The notes under the pieces are model-generated. The model worked only from the letters and a program-made list of their open reading frames with translations. It had not been told where the DNA came from and ran no database searches. A stretch of 64,000 nucleotides of DNA from Oscarella lobularis. Taxonomy: Eukaryota > Porifera > Homoscleromorpha > Homosclerophorida > Oscarellidae. Positions 1-14,400 of this stretch are shown one piece after another. Numbering within the stretch: position 1 is the first letter of the stretch; each line of letters starts with the position of its first letter. Made by a program: the position numbers and the translations under genes. The stretch spans positions 372,001 through 436,000 of the forward strand of contig NC_089182.1 of NCBI RefSeq assembly GCF_947507565.1. Direction: 5' to 3'.

Positions 1-3000
1 GCAAAGAATTTCCACTTGCATCACTCACAGCTTCTGCTAGCAGGGAGAGATACGAATTTGCAGCTTCTGAACCTAGTCCAATCTTCGCTTTTATTTCATT
101 CAACGTATCCGATGTTAAAGTAACGTTGAGGACGTTCTCAGCAGCCGAGACGACGCCTTTGTTGATGCTAGCTGAAATGACGGGATCACTGTCTTTGCTT
201 TGAAGAAGGAACTTGGTCAAGTCGACAGAGTCACTGTCCAGAGTCTCCGAGAAAGTAATGCTAAGACGTCCATTGTTGAGATCGAAAGAGAAGTCATTGA
301 CATTGGGTGGAGTTGAATCGCGGATAAGACTTGCAGGAGGCAGAGCCGAAGAAACCGGTTGATCTTGCGCTTCGTTGCCATAAAGGTCCGCTACAGCCGA
401 TTTCTCGAGAGCAATAAACGGCGAGAGTACTATATTGCCGGAGGCTTTCAGTGCATTGAGATCATCGTCGGACAGTTTGAGAACCACTGTAGATGAGTTT
501 CCTGTGGCCGTGCTGATAGTGCTGACAAGTGAATAGCTTTCCATAGGATCTTCAGTCGAGTTATACAGGACTATCTTCGATGCATCGAATGTAGCCAAAT
601 TGACTATTTCGTCAAATGTGATGGTCAGGTTTCCGCTATTGAAGTCCAGATTGTAAGAAAGCAGTTTGGGACCTGTTGCGTCAGCTACGACAGATTTAGC
701 TTGGATACTTGGAACCACAGCCATTTTAAGTCCAACGGCGTCCGTCGCAAAACCTTCTTTCAATCTCATAAAAGTGTCTGCTGTACTTGTTCCGAGGTTG
801 CCGTTCTGCTTCAAAACTTCAGCGTCAGAAGACGTCAGTTTGATCGTAAATGATGAGGCAAAGAGAGGATTGATAGCCGTCGGTTTAGATGACACCGCTC
901 CACCTGAAAGCGTGATGCTTTCGGATGGATTTAGAGCCGCATTCTTCAGTGTGATGCCAAGAAGATTGATCGTGGCCAGTTCTATCGGTTCCGATACAGT
1001 CAAAGAAAGCTCTTCTTTCCCAACGTCCAGTTCAAAAGAAATGATCAACGGCTCTGTTGTGTCCGGTACGAGTTCGGCTGCTCTGACAGCAGAACTGTTC
1101 AAAATAGCAGCAATTCGATTACCAGCGGCATCTCTAAAAGCATTTTCTTCCAAAGCCAGGTAAGTATCAAACACGTTCGTTCCCAAATCCACGGCTCCTT
1201 TCAGTTCAAAAAGGTCTTCTTCGGTGATGTTCAGAACAATCTTGGTGAGACCGCTGCGGTACGATACGCCGCCAGTCAAGGTGACAGATTTTCCAGAGCC
1301 ATCAGCGCTGTTTTGAAGCGAAATTCTTGTAGCAGAAACCGAACTCACGTCCGGATATTCCGATATTTCTAAAGTCAAGACTCCGGAGTCGACGTCTAGA
1401 GAAAACGAAGTCAACGTGGGCGGAGTGGTGTCGCCCGTGAACGTGCGGACTGCAAGTCCATTTGATGACGGTGTTCCGAAGAATCCTAGTGCAGAGACGC
1501 TGTCAATAGCACTATCTTCAATCGATAAGAACGATGATTCCTTCGAAACGGCCAGTTGTGGTGTTTTGCTTCGTATCGTTTGCAAATCGGCTTCAGTCAA
1601 ATAAAAAGTGATAATAAATGGCTCTCCTGTTCTTGGAGAATAGGACGCTGATTTCGGTAGAGAGAACTTGCTATTTAGTCCATCGTTGCTGCTCTGAAGC
1701 GTCAGTTTCGCAGGCAGCAGCGTCTGCGCTTTTACGTAGCCAGAGAAGACGATTGTCACCGTGCCGCTGTCCATATCCAAATCGAAACTTCGAACTTGCA
1801 CTGGCAAAGACCGGTTAACAAAACCTTCTGCTTGAACAGCGTTGTCAGAGCTAAAGCCAATCACATTGTTTCCCGCCATGTCCTTCGCTGAACCGTTAAG
1901 CATGAAAATGAAAGAGTCGTCCACACTCGTGGCAATTTCGCTAGAGCTCCTGAGACTTTCCGTATCGCCGGGGACGAATTCCAAATCAACGGCTTTGTTG
2001 TCCGACGCTGAGCGGCCGACAACTCCTTGTGCTAGCTTGAACTGAATTCCACCAGATTTGGCCGACTGGAGGAAAATTTGAGAGAAATTAAAAGCGAAGA
2101 TGTCCATTGGCTCTGAGAAATGCAAACGAGCAAAGCCGGTACTGAGATCAAGCAGAGAAAATCGCAGGAAGGTTGGCAGGACGGTATCAGACACGTAGTT
2201 TGTCGCCTTGACAGCAACGTCTAAATTCTTTGCGGCGTTGTCCACGTAGTCGTTGACTACGCCAGCAGAGTGAATGAGATAAGTCAGATCAGAAGACTTG
2301 GCGACTTTGTAGATAGCTTTGATGGCATTCAAGTCTGAGTCGATCAGATTCAATTTTATCGTAGACGTTAGTCCAGATGTAGGCGACTGAACGGTAACAG
2401 AGGAAAGTTGGAAAGTTGCCACAGGATCAATCATCGCTTCCTGGAGAGTCAAGAAGCTAAGGTCAAGTGTCTCTGCTTTGACTACTTCAGAGAAAGATAA
2501 CGTCATTTCGCCTTTGTTCATATCCATATCGAAGCCAGTTAGCTCTGGTCCCGTTGTGTCGTCAATCACATTCTCTGCGTGATGCTTGTCATTGAATGCT
2601 TGATTTTCTAGTACCTCAACGAGATTTCCTGAAACGTCTTTAAGGAAACTGCTTCCAAAGCGTATCCAACACAATTCTTCCACAGTGCACAGAGTAGACG
2701 TATTTTTAATCTTATTCAAATCGTCGTTCAAAAGTTGGAAGGTAAACTTGAGACCATTCTGCGTCAGAAGCGAACCGCCCGTGAAGTACACGGGAGGCCT
2801 GGACAGTCCCGATATTTCCTGTTGGTAATTTTGCAGACGAACGGTAGTCAAGTCGAACGAATTGCTGTCCATGATTTCAGTGAAAACGATAGAGAGTCGC
2901 CCCAAATTGAGGTCGAGCTCGGCAAAATAGTCTATTGCTGGTCTGCTGAAGTCCGATGTATACGGACTAGCCTGGAGATGATCGACAGGTTCCGTTGGAT

Positions 3001-6000
3001 TCCCGTTCATGTCTTTGACTAGCGTAGAGGAGAAAGACGCGTAGCAATTCGACTTGCTCGTGCACAATTCCAACTTCGATTTGATCGCATTGAGATCGGA
3101 CGCTGATAGCAAGATAACAAGATCAGCTCCGTTTTGCAACTGAGCACGCGAGCTCGACGTCAGTCTAAAACTCACGGCGTTGGAGCTGGCATTGCTAGAA
3201 AGTTCCAGCGACGTTATGTCGGCTGTCGCCGCATCCACGGCTTCGCTAAAGTGAAGCGTCACGTTCTCGTCGTTCAGGCTGAATCGGAATGCTAGTACAG
3301 TCGGAGCGATGTTGTCCAGAGCCACATCTCTTGCTTGTAACGACGAGCTGGCCCGTATTTCTGTGAGACCCAGGCCGAACATGTCGTCCGCGGCGTCCTC
3401 GTCGACGGAGATGAATGTGTCGTTGACGTCATTTCCGAGATTTGTGGCAAGTTTGACTTCATCCAAAACCGAACCGCGCAGCGTGAAGGTGACAATGTGA
3501 GAATAGTTGGCCGAAATCGTGCTGTCCTTCAACGAGACAGACTGTCCAGTTCCGTCCTCTTTCGATTGAAGAACGAACAGCGACGAATCGACGAAAGTCG
3601 TTGGATCCATCGTTTCACTAAATGTTAGAGTCACCGTACCTTTTCCCACGTCTAAACTGAAGGCATTTAGCCGAGGTTGAGTTGTGTCAGGGATCAATTG
3701 GGAGAGACGTAGAGCACTCGCGGAAGATACCGGACTCGCTCCAGCTCCCGACATGTCTTTGATTGCTTTCGACGTAAGGCTGACATAGGGAAGCGCTTGC
3801 GTCAGCTTAGGCTGAGCTTTGATAGCATTCAAGTCGGCGACATCCAGAAAAGCTTCGACGATCAATCCATTCGCTCCCGTAGAACTGCCGCGCAGTGCCA
3901 CTTGGTAGATAGCATCGGCGTTTGACTTGTTCGCAGCTGATTGAAACGAGAGGCCGGTCGCATCAAAGCTGGAAGCGTCGACTGGCTCGTTGAACTCCAT
4001 AGTAACCTTTCCGGTACTTAGGTCCAGGTTCATTGACAGTAGTTCCGGACCCGTAGTGTCCTCGATGTAAGACAATGCCTTGATCGCGCGGAAGAGTCCG
4101 TCGAAAGAGCTATTTGTCTTATCTCTGATTTCTCCCGAGAAAGTGACGTAGGTATTTTCCGCCGAAGTGGCCAGATTCTGATTTAGTTTAAGGGTTCTTA
4201 GGTCTTTTTCTCCCAAGGAAATTGTCACAGTCGCCCCGTCTGATGGAAGTATAGAGCTGTCACTGAGACGGAGAAGCTCCGAGGGAAAAGCAGAATCTTG
4301 CAAAGTCGTTCTGTCAGCTGTCAGCCCTTTCAACTCGACCGATTCATCAAATTCCAGCAATAGAAGACCTTTGTTCAGATCAAGTGTGATTCGGTCAAGA
4401 TTAGGTTTCTCGGTGTCAGGAGTGAAAGTAGAAACCGGAAGACCTTTCGTTGTCTGGATGGATTCGACGCTATTGCCACTGAGATCTTTAGCAAAACCTG
4501 ATTGAAGTGCGAAGAAGGTCGTCTGCTGAGATACAGCCAGTCCATCAAGACTCTTAAGTCCGTTCAAATCTTTCTTTGACAGAGATATTTGAACGACTCG
4601 GTTGTCTTCACTTTTGGGTAAGGCGTCCGTAAAAGTGTACGACACTAGAGATTGATTGAGAGTCGAGTTTCCGCTTTGAACTGACAAATAGGTGAAGTCC
4701 ATCGATTCCAAATCAATGCCCTCTGTGAAAGTCATCGTTAGCAATCCCAGATTCAAATCAAATTGAGCTCCAGTAATTCGTGGCTCCGTTACGTCTGGAA
4801 TGAGAACACCAATTCGCTTTGCTTTCGTCGTCAGTGAGGGTACTATGCTGTTATTTTCCATGTCGTACGCCGCCGTTTCTTCAAAGGTCAAAAAGGTATC
4901 ATTTACATTCGTAGCTATTTTGGAAGACTGTCTCAGAAAGTCGATGTCGTCAATAGCGAGAACAATAGACACGACGGCACGTGGAGTTTTCTCCAGTGGG
5001 ACTTTCGAAATAGTGCGTGTCGTCGTCGCTCCACCATAGATGTTAGACCTACTCTGAAGACTCAAGCTGTCAGATGAAAACGTATCGACGTTAATGGTCT
5101 CGGAAAAGCTTAGTGTCATTTCTCCATTGTCCAAGTCCAGTGTAAAGGAATCGAGTTCAGGTCTGGTTGTGTCTTTGACAAAAACGTCGGTTTGTTTCGC
5201 AGGACTGACGACTGTCACGTTGTTTAGCGCAATATCTCTAAACGCTTTGCTGCTCAGAGATATGAAAGTTGTATTTTCGGAATCTGCTAGACGCTTGATT
5301 GCTTTGAGCCCGTTGAGATCGTCCTTGCTAAGTTGAAGTACTGCGACTAGTCCTTTGCTGCGAAGCTCAATATCCCCGCCACTTAAAACGTATTTCAGGC
5401 TCGGGTTTCTAGCAGAATTTTGGAACGTAATTCCACTGAAGTCTACAAAACTGTCGTCCATAGAGTCGGTAAAGGTCAAAGTTACCGTTCCACTATCTAA
5501 ATCAAAATCGTAGTCCAGAAGTTCAGGAGCCACTGAATCGGCCGTGTATGTTGTCACTTTGAAAGCGTTGCCATCTGTGATAGATACAACGTCAAGTCCC
5601 AGAGGATCATCAAATGCGTCAGCTCTCAGCGTCAAGAAAGTGTTGTCTGCTTCTGTTGCTAAGTTCTCTATTAGTTTAATACTTCGTAGATCATCGCCTA
5701 AGTTGACAAGAACCGTGTAGTCAGGTCCGCCTGGCGCTCTGCTGGCATCAGTTAGAGTCACCCATTGCCCTGCTACTCGCTTGACGGCACTTTGCACGGT
5801 CACAGCTTCAGGTCTAAACGATCCAGCAATGACGACGTCATCGAAGGTAAAAACGAGCTGACCCAGATGCATGTCTAGAGAGTAACCAATCAGCGAAGGT
5901 CGTTTTGCGTCTGGAACAAAGTCGCTGAACGTCGTTTCGTTCACTCGAGCTAATTTCGCTTCCGCTGTGTCAGAGCCGAAACCTTCAAAAATGGTAAGCT

Positions 6001-8488
6001 TCGTGTCAGCCGAAACAGCAAGACTCGTATTTCGCTTGATTTCGATAAGATCGGCTTTGGAAAGAGCAATTGTTAAAGTCTTTGATCCGTAGGCGGGTGC
6101 TTCTGCTACTACACCGCCTGTAAGCCGATACGAGACGCCGTCCGAAGATATTAGAAGCTTTGTCAAATCAACGCTGGAAATTTTAATCGGCTCGTCGAAG
6201 TCTATCACCAGAGTATCCGACTCAAGATCCAGTTTGGAAGAAAGTACTTGAGGAGGAGTTACATCTGCTACGTAATTGTCCACTCTTCGTGCATTGCTTG
6301 ATGGAATTTCTTCTATAGAGTTAGATATTCGTGCCAAGTCGCTCACCAATCCGCTTTTAGCGGACAAATAAGTGTTAGCCTGGTTTTTCGTAAACGACAT
6401 AGACTTGAGGCCTTCCAAATCTTCTGGCGACAAGGTGACGGTAATAGCATTGCCGTCGACGCCGCTGCTTGTGCTCGTCGTTAGCGTGTAGTTTGCGCTG
6501 CTCGAAACGCTCGAAAGCAAAGTGATAAGTTGGGGATTGAACGTCGTCGCATCAACCGGTTCATCGAATCGAAGAATCAGAGAGCCCGAATTCATGTCCA
6601 GATCGAAAGACTGCAAAACAGGCGGCGACGTGTCTTCCTTAAACAGAGCGGTAAGTAGACCGCGCAAGACAGCTGGAACAGGCAAATCAAACATATCCTT
6701 CATTGCTTCCGCTTCGATTGTCACGTAGCACGTTCCCCTTCCTGTGCACAGTTGTCCATCCGTTTTAATGGTAGCAAGGTCGTCTGAGCTTAGTCTTATG
6801 ACAACGTTTCTTCGGTTGCCGTTGATAACTTGGCCGCCTGAGAGAGTGAGCTTACTGGGAGGATCTTCAAACAAAGCTTGTAATGTGATCTTGGAAGGCT
6901 GAAGCGACGTGCCATTCATTGCCTCGGAAAAGTTCAAAGTCATTGACCCTTCGGCTAGGTTGAATTCGGCAAAGCTTTCTAGTTTCGGCGGAACGACGTC
7001 TGGTACGACTTGTCTTGCCTGAACGGCGTTGCCATCGCCAGGATAGATCGCTGCTAATCCAAAGATATCTTCGATCGTTCCGTTTGCCCACGTCAGGTAA
7101 CAGTTCGGAATAGCGTCGCAAAGAAGAGCCCCCTTTATGCCGTTCAGATCTTCGTCGCTCAGATTCACGTCTATTCTGACCACATCAGAGCCAGCGGTAA
7201 AAGTGCTTGATCTCATTGTGTACTGAGCCACCGCCGCTTTGCTCTTGTCGAGGAAAGTGAGACCCGTCGTTTGGAACGTCGTGCCATCAACGGTTTCGTC
7301 GAAGAAAAGAGTCAACCGTCCTTCGTTGACGTCCAGATCGAAGATCTCGACATTAGGCGGAGCCGTGTCTGGTATGACTTCGTCCAACTGCTGAGCACTC
7401 GTCTCCAGTATAGCAACGACAGAACGATCGCTGATATCCTTTGCCAAAGAAGAGCCAAACGAGATGTACGTATTGGCCGGCGACTCTCCTATTCCGGGCG
7501 TTTTCTTCAATTCGGTTTTGTCGTCTTTTGTCAGAGTCAACTTCACGAGAGCACTGTCGGCGTGAGCAATGCTAACCGACGTAAACGTAAAGGTTTTCTG
7601 CGGAGGACTTGTCGCGTTGAAAAGTTTGATTTGCGTGAAGTTGAAACTGGTCACGTTGATTGTAAAATGGAATTGAAGTTCGAGAGGATTAATTCCGTTG
7701 AGATCGAGCTTCGAATACACGAGATAAGGAAGTCCGGTAAGCGCCGTAAAGTCTTTGACATTTTTCGCCGCACTTGCACTGATGCTTTCAACGAGATTGA
7801 GATAGTCGTCGCCAAAAAGCCCTTCGCCTAGTGACATGAACGTTCTCGCCTTTGTTGTCGCGAGATTGAAAACCTTCTGTATTCCGTCCATATCAGGTAT
7901 GCCCACTTTGAGTTGAACGACTGAGGCATCGATTCGCGTGAGAGTTCCTTCGTCGTGGAACGTATAGGAAGAGCCGCTGGTATCTGCTGCGCTTTGGATA
8001 GTCAATTTCGTCGGATCGAATGAATCAAAGCGCACATTTTCTGTGAAAGTCATCGTGAGAATGCTGGTATTTAGATTGAAGTCAAAGTCCAAAAGACGGG
8101 GCTGAACTATTTCAATTTCGTGCTTTGCAGCCGGTAAGCTGCTTACTGGAACAATTTCTAGCCCAGCCATGTCCTTCACAGCCGTACTCGGAATGGTGAG
8201 GTACGTCGACGTATTAGAATTCACCAAGGGCACCAGTTTCCTCAGAGCTCGTAGATCCGCGTCGTTAATTACAATTTCAATATCGACTAGATTCTCCTGA
8301 GGTAAAGCACTTGTGAAGTTGCTAAATTTCAAACCATCTGAAACGTTAGACACGCTATGGAACGTGAACTCTTTGAGGTCGATTGACGACGAATTGATTG
8401 CCTCGGAGAAATGAAGAATAAATCGAACAGGTTGCACGCCTTCAGTGAAGACGAGCTCGTAAGATAGAAGAGTCGGTCTTTCAACGTC
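1..8488 (-). repeat. Higher-order repeat copy G (lacking about its last 20 residues)
   Basis: The block begins with PDVERPTLLSYELVF and the lengthened slot-1 hairpin FTEGVQPVRFILHFSE. Cys pairs are near 7100 and 6735 (slots 4 and 5; LCTGRGTCYVT) and near 3045 and 2670 (slots 15 and 16; LCTVEELCWIRF). Slot 8 reads FDDVV for FSETV and ends FDDPLGLDVVSITDGNA near 5575. Slot 23 starts near 317 with DSTPPNVNDFSF and is cut by the window edge after its degenerate DMAGN element (DASGN), so only about 20 residues of the copy are outside. The junctions into slots 2 and 3 are degenerate. Confidence 0.85.
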
Positions 8489-11400
8489 AGGTGCATATGT
8501 TTTCACTTGCTTCGCTGAACCATCAACAATAGCCGAAACGTTGTTTCCGCTTGTATCTTGAATAAAGCTTCTCGCAATTGTGACAAAAGTCGATGCAGAA
8601 CTAAGAGCCACTTTGCTTAGACCTTTCAGTTTATTGAGGTCTTCCGTTGACATTTTTATTTCGATGATGTAGGCATTATTTCTTGCTGTGATTTGGCTAT
8701 CAGGATCGAATCTGAAAGTTTGCGTTCCTAAAGCTCCGTCTTGCAGTTCGAGATAAGAGAAATCGATCGTCGTTGTATCAACAGGTTCAGAGAAGTTCAG
8801 CGTCATCACACCGAGGTTCATATCAAGATCATACGACAGCAGTTCAGGCAGTACAGAATCTCCTGTGTAAGTTGAAACTATGGTAGCATCACTAGGTGGT
8901 ACAATGAAAGCTGTATTGTTCAGAATATCTTTGACGGTTTCTCCACCAACGGACAAGAAAGTCGTCTCTTTCGTTTTTGCGACCTTAGTCAAAGCCTTGA
9001 GTCTGTTCAGATCGTTGGGTCCAATAATGACGACAAACGTTCTGTTATCGCTCTTTGTCGTCGTGTAAGAATCGCTGGTGAATGTAAAACTCGTCCGAGG
9101 TTCGTCTCTCGAGCTGACCAAAGTCAAATTGTAGACAACGAATGTTGACGCTCGAACCAACTCGTCAAAGGTCAAAACCATGATTCCGCTGTTCATATCA
9201 AAACTGTAACTGGAGATCTTAGCACCCGTCGTATCTGGTATAGCAGTCGTAGCCTGGCGAGCATTTCCATTCGGAGCTCCGGGCAGCGGCAAGCCGCTCA
9301 TGTCTTGAACGATAGCGGCGGCGTACGAGATGAAACTATCATTGACGTCTGTTCCAATGCGAGAGTTTAGTTTGAGACTGTCCGATTCAGCCGGGGAGTA
9401 TTTGAGACGAATCACACCTGAGCCAACGAATCCTTCTTCCTTGCCGTCATAGAGAATTTCTCCCTCCGTCGAAACGAACCTGTCGGCATCAGACGACACG
9501 AATTTGGAGTTTTGAAGAGTAAATGTGCTGGAAGTGAGAGTACTCGCATTGACCGTTTCGGAGAACGTCAGTCGTAACTCGCCCTCGTTGACGTCTAGAG
9601 TGAAAGTCAAAAGAATAGGAGCATCGACGTCTGACTTAAGTGAAGTAGCTGCAAGAGCATTTTCTGCCAATATCGGGACGACAGGATTGCCTCCGGCGTC
9701 GGTGAATGCAGAAGGCGATACCGACAGATACGTCGTGTCGAGAGAAGACGCGAGAATAGGTCTTTGGCTGATTCGATAAATGTCGAGAGCTGATAGCTCC
9801 ACAGAGTAGACCTCAGTCTTTGTCTCCGAGACAGTGAAGTCGGCGAAACTGTATGATTCGAGCATTTCCTCGCTGGCATTCATTCCACTTTGCAGGGTAA
9901 AGCCACTAGGCGTAAATGAACCTATCGATAAAATTTCTGACGCTCGGAAAATGAGCAGCCTCTCCGTAATATTGAGCTTAAACCACATAATCGTAGGTGG
10001 AACAACATCGGGGAGGAATTCAGATGCTTGTCGCCCATTTGGATTGAGAACGGCAACGCTTCCAAGACTGCTGACGTCCGTTATAGTACTGGCTCTCATC
10101 GTGATGAAAGTGTTCGCCCTGCTCGTTGCCACGTCGGGGAATCTATTGATTTCCTTCAAGTCGTCCTCTGTGATGTTAACGGCAATTTCGAAACCGATGG
10201 GACTGCTGGTACGGCCTCCAGTTAAAGAGAAAGAATCGCCTGTTCCAGCAGCGTTGCCCTGGATCGTTATGTACGTTACTTCGAATTGATCAGGTAAGAC
10301 GACGTCGTCAAAAGTCAGAGTCAAGATTCGGTTTTGCATGTCAAGAGTAAAGGCCGAGAGAGCGGGCGCTAGATTGTCTGCTCTGTAAGTCGTCACTTGA
10401 TCGGGTCCAAAAGCTGAAACGGGGTTCCCGGCACTGTCTTTTACACTTTCGCTATAAATCTTCAGGAAAGTGTTTCCTTTTCTGGCAGCCAAAGCCGAAT
10501 TGAGCTTGATATCTTGCAAATCGGCATTGTTTATTTGAATTACAAGAATCGTTGGATCGGAGTCTTTTAGGCTTGCTATGCCTCCGGTGAGGTTCAAAGC
10601 TTCGCCGCCAGAGCTGCTGGCTTGCAAAGTAATCCTGCCGAAATCAATAGAGTTCGAGTCCACCGGTTCACTGAACTCAATTTCCGCTGTTCCTTGACCC
10701 AAATCTAAGCTGACAAAGTCAATAGCAGTGGGATCCGTTTCGTCTTTCACGTAATTTCGAACTTGCAGCGCACTTATTCCGTTTACAAGCGGAACGGCTC
10801 TGTTGCCACCAGGAGGAACGAAAACGGTATCTCGAGCTAGACTTGCCGTTGCCGTCAAATACGTAGAGTTCTCGTCCGCTGCCAATGCGTAAATAGATTT
10901 TATTCCGTTGAGATCCGCTGCGTTCAGTTGAATTACGAAGGAGGGGTTGTTTCCGGCGTTCACGTTTCCAATTCCAGTTGTCAAAGTATAAGACGTTGTT
11001 GAATTGAAAGCACTTTGTAGAGTTATAGCAGATGGATCAAAGCTGACTTCGAGAGCGAACTCATTTAACGTCACGGTCAATTCGCCTGTTTCCAAATTCA
11101 AGTCAAACGACTGCACTTTAGGTCCCGTCGTATCCTCAACGATACTCGTCGGCGACGAATACAATCGGTTCGCTACGTCATCAGCAAGCACGGCAACGTC
11201 GTTGCCAGCCATATCTTCAACGAAATCTGAAGAAAATCGTATGTAGCAAAGTCCTGGAGAGCTGCACAGTCGAACATTTCTTTTGATGCTATTGAGGTCG
11301 GCAGCGGAGAAAGTGACGACGACTCTCGTTCCATCGACGCTTGTCGTAGCGCCGGCGGTGAGGTTCACAATATCGCGGGGATTATCATCGTTGTACCATC

Positions 11401-14400
11401 CTTTGATTTGGACAGCTGATGGATCTAAAGTCGACACTCGAACTGTTTCGGAAAATAACAGCGTAAAGGTTCCGTCGTTGAAGTTCAACACCTCGAAAGA
11501 GACGAGAGTCGGTGCCAGCCGGTCAACGACGAAGTCAGTCACCTTCACTGCCGTAGCATTCACTAGAGGATTCAGTGGAAGTGCGACCATGTCGCTGACA
11601 AGATCAGTCGTGTAGACCAGGTAGCAATCATTGACACCGGTGCAGTAAGGCAACGCATTCAGTCTGTTCAAGTCGGCTGCAGTAAAAACAAATGTCAGTT
11701 CTGCGCCATCTCCAGTCAATCTTGCAAATTCAGTCAAAAGAAAGAGGTCCTCGGTAGCTGTGGCATTATTCTGAAAGTGCAGATGAGAAATGTTAAACGT
11801 TGACGAATCAACAGCTTCGCTGAAAGTCAGAGTCACGTTTGCTCCGTTCATGTTGACCGAAAAGCCGACAAGTGTCGGTCTTGTCGTGTCCGGAACGAAT
11901 TTCGTCACTTCCACGGCGTCATCACGATCTGACGTAAATAGGCCTACGAGATCTTCTGCTGTGTTGTTCGAAACGGCGACGAATGTCGTATTGACAGAAA
12001 GAGCCAGAGTTCTAGCCACTTTTATAGCATTTAACCGATCTTTGGCAATATTGAGACGAATGATTGTCGAATCTTTGGACACAAACGTGCTGTCTTTCAA
12101 GTCGATTCTCGCGACGAAGTCACTGATTTTGTCTTGAACGAATAATTCCGAGGGATCGAGTGAAGAAGCGCTAATCGTTTCACTAAAGGTGAGATCGAGT
12201 ATTCCGTTGTCGAGATCAAAGACGGCGCTAACAAGTTTGGGCCTAGTTGTGTCGTTGAAAAAGTCAGAAACCTTTAGAGCAGGCGACACGATTCCGACCA
12301 CTCCATTTCCAGCCATGTCTTGAGCGAAGTCGGCGTCTACAGTGAGATAAGAATTTTTCGAATTGGAAAAGATGTTAGGATTGCTTCTCAAAAAGTCTGC
12401 ATCGACAATGCCAAGAGAAACGTCAAGAATCGAAGTGGACGCCCCTGTTGGTTGGCTTCCTGAGGTAAGCTCGTATGATACCCCAGACGAAGTATTAGAC
12501 TGGCTGTAAAGAGTCACTCCTTTGATGTCTAGAGACGAGATATTGAGTGTCTCCGAAAACGTGAGAGTGATTTTGTTCGAATTGAGATCGACTGAATATG
12601 ACACGAGAGTGGGCTGCGAGCTGTCGGAAACAATGTTGCTTGCTTGTATGGGGAAAAGCATTTCCACGAGACTGTTATTATTGGTATCACGGAAAGCGCC
12701 CGAGCCGAGACTGACGAACGTCGTCTGCTTCGAATCGCCAAGCTGATCGTTCGTTCGTATGGCATCGCGATCGGCCGGTCCAAGAATCACAGAGACAATT
12801 GAAGACGATTCGTCGAGAATAAAGGACGAACTTGTCAGCGTGTACGACACCGTTTCGTTAGCGTCGCTAAGCGTCACTTTGTCCGGTTGGAAAGTCGCGA
12901 CGTCGACTGGCTCGGTGAAAGTGAGGCGCAGAACGTTGCCGTTCAAGTCCAAATCAAAAGAGGTCAAACGCGGGGCGCTGACGTCAGATATCACTTCTCG
13001 GGCTTTGATAGGATTAGACAGGATGCGAGGCCTCACAGCTAAACCAGCCATGTCCGAGACGAGATAACCGGTGAAGCTCAAGTACGTCGTGTTGATCGAT
13101 GTCGCCAAGTTTGATCCGATCTTCAGTGCATCTACGTCCACTCGATCGAGGGTGACTTCCACTTCTCTAGCATCGATCGACGGGTATGTTCCCTTTGTAA
13201 GACGGCGAGTCGCCTGGAAAGAAAGCGACGAAGAGTTTGCAACGATGAGATCCGAAACGTTCAGAGTTGAAATTTTCACGGCTTCTGTAAACGTCAAAAT
13301 CAGTTTGTCCGATGCTAAGTCCAAAGTAAACGACTCGAGCGACGGCGCAGTATCGTCGTCAACAACGGAATCCGCTCTGAGGGCTACAAATTCTGAAATA
13401 GCAGACGCTTTGTTGCCGTTCACGTCTTGAATGGTGCCCAATTCCAAAGACAAATAGGTGTTAGACGTTCTACTGGCAATTCTGGCAGTTGTCTTCAGAT
13501 AGTCTATAGACGTCTTGTCTAGAGCGAGAGTGATTGTTGTGTAGTCTTGAAGCGAGGCATCTCCTCCGCTCAAAGACACTTTAGCAGTTGACATTGATGC
13601 ATTTGGATGGTTCTGAACACTTATACGGCTAGCGTTAAATGTTGAGAGGATCACCGTCTCGGAGAAAGTCAATATTAACGTGTCTTTGGACAGATTGAGA
13701 GTATAGCCCGTTAGCGTTGGAGAAGCGGCATCTTCGACGAAATCGCCAGCTGACAAAGCCGATTGACTGTCAATTCCTGTAACGTTGTTTTCAGCCGGGT
13801 CTTTGACAGTGCCAGAGGGAAGACTGAGGAAAACGTCTCCCTGTTTTGTAGAGATGTTCGAATCTGCTTTGATAGCGTTGAGATCGGCTGCGTCGAGCTC
13901 AATGACAACTTGAAGACCTCCGGCCTTTTGCCTGACATTTCCTCCAGATAGCGAAAGCACAGATGCGGCAGTTGAAATGTTGCTGCTCGACTGAAGGGTA
14001 ATTTGAGATAGAACGGTGCTGTCCGCGTCGACCGCCTTTGAAAAGCTGAGAACAAGCTCACCCGAAGTCATGTTAATGCTGAAAGACAGCAAAACAGGTT
14101 CCGTTGTATCGGGAACGTAGTTCTTCACTTTGAGACCATTTCCATCGGTTATTGCCAAAACGTCTTTGCCTTCCCAATCGTCAACAGTCGTTGCTTGCAT
14201 TCTCAGATAAGTCGTGTCTTCGGATTCGGCGAGACCGGACAGTGACTTGATGTTGTAGAGGTCTGAGCCAGATATTAGAACAATAAGCAAGTGGCCTGAT
14301 TTCGAAGTTTCCACTTTGCTCGAGGGCTTTAGCGTGTACTCCACGTTTGCCTTGGCTGCGTCTTGGAGCGTCAATCCCGTGGGATCGAGTGTTTTCGCCG

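Noticed and set aside
7370-7741. A pseudogenised or frameshifted unit
   Set aside because: The frame and unit length are intact and the flanking units are normal; only hallmark residues differ.
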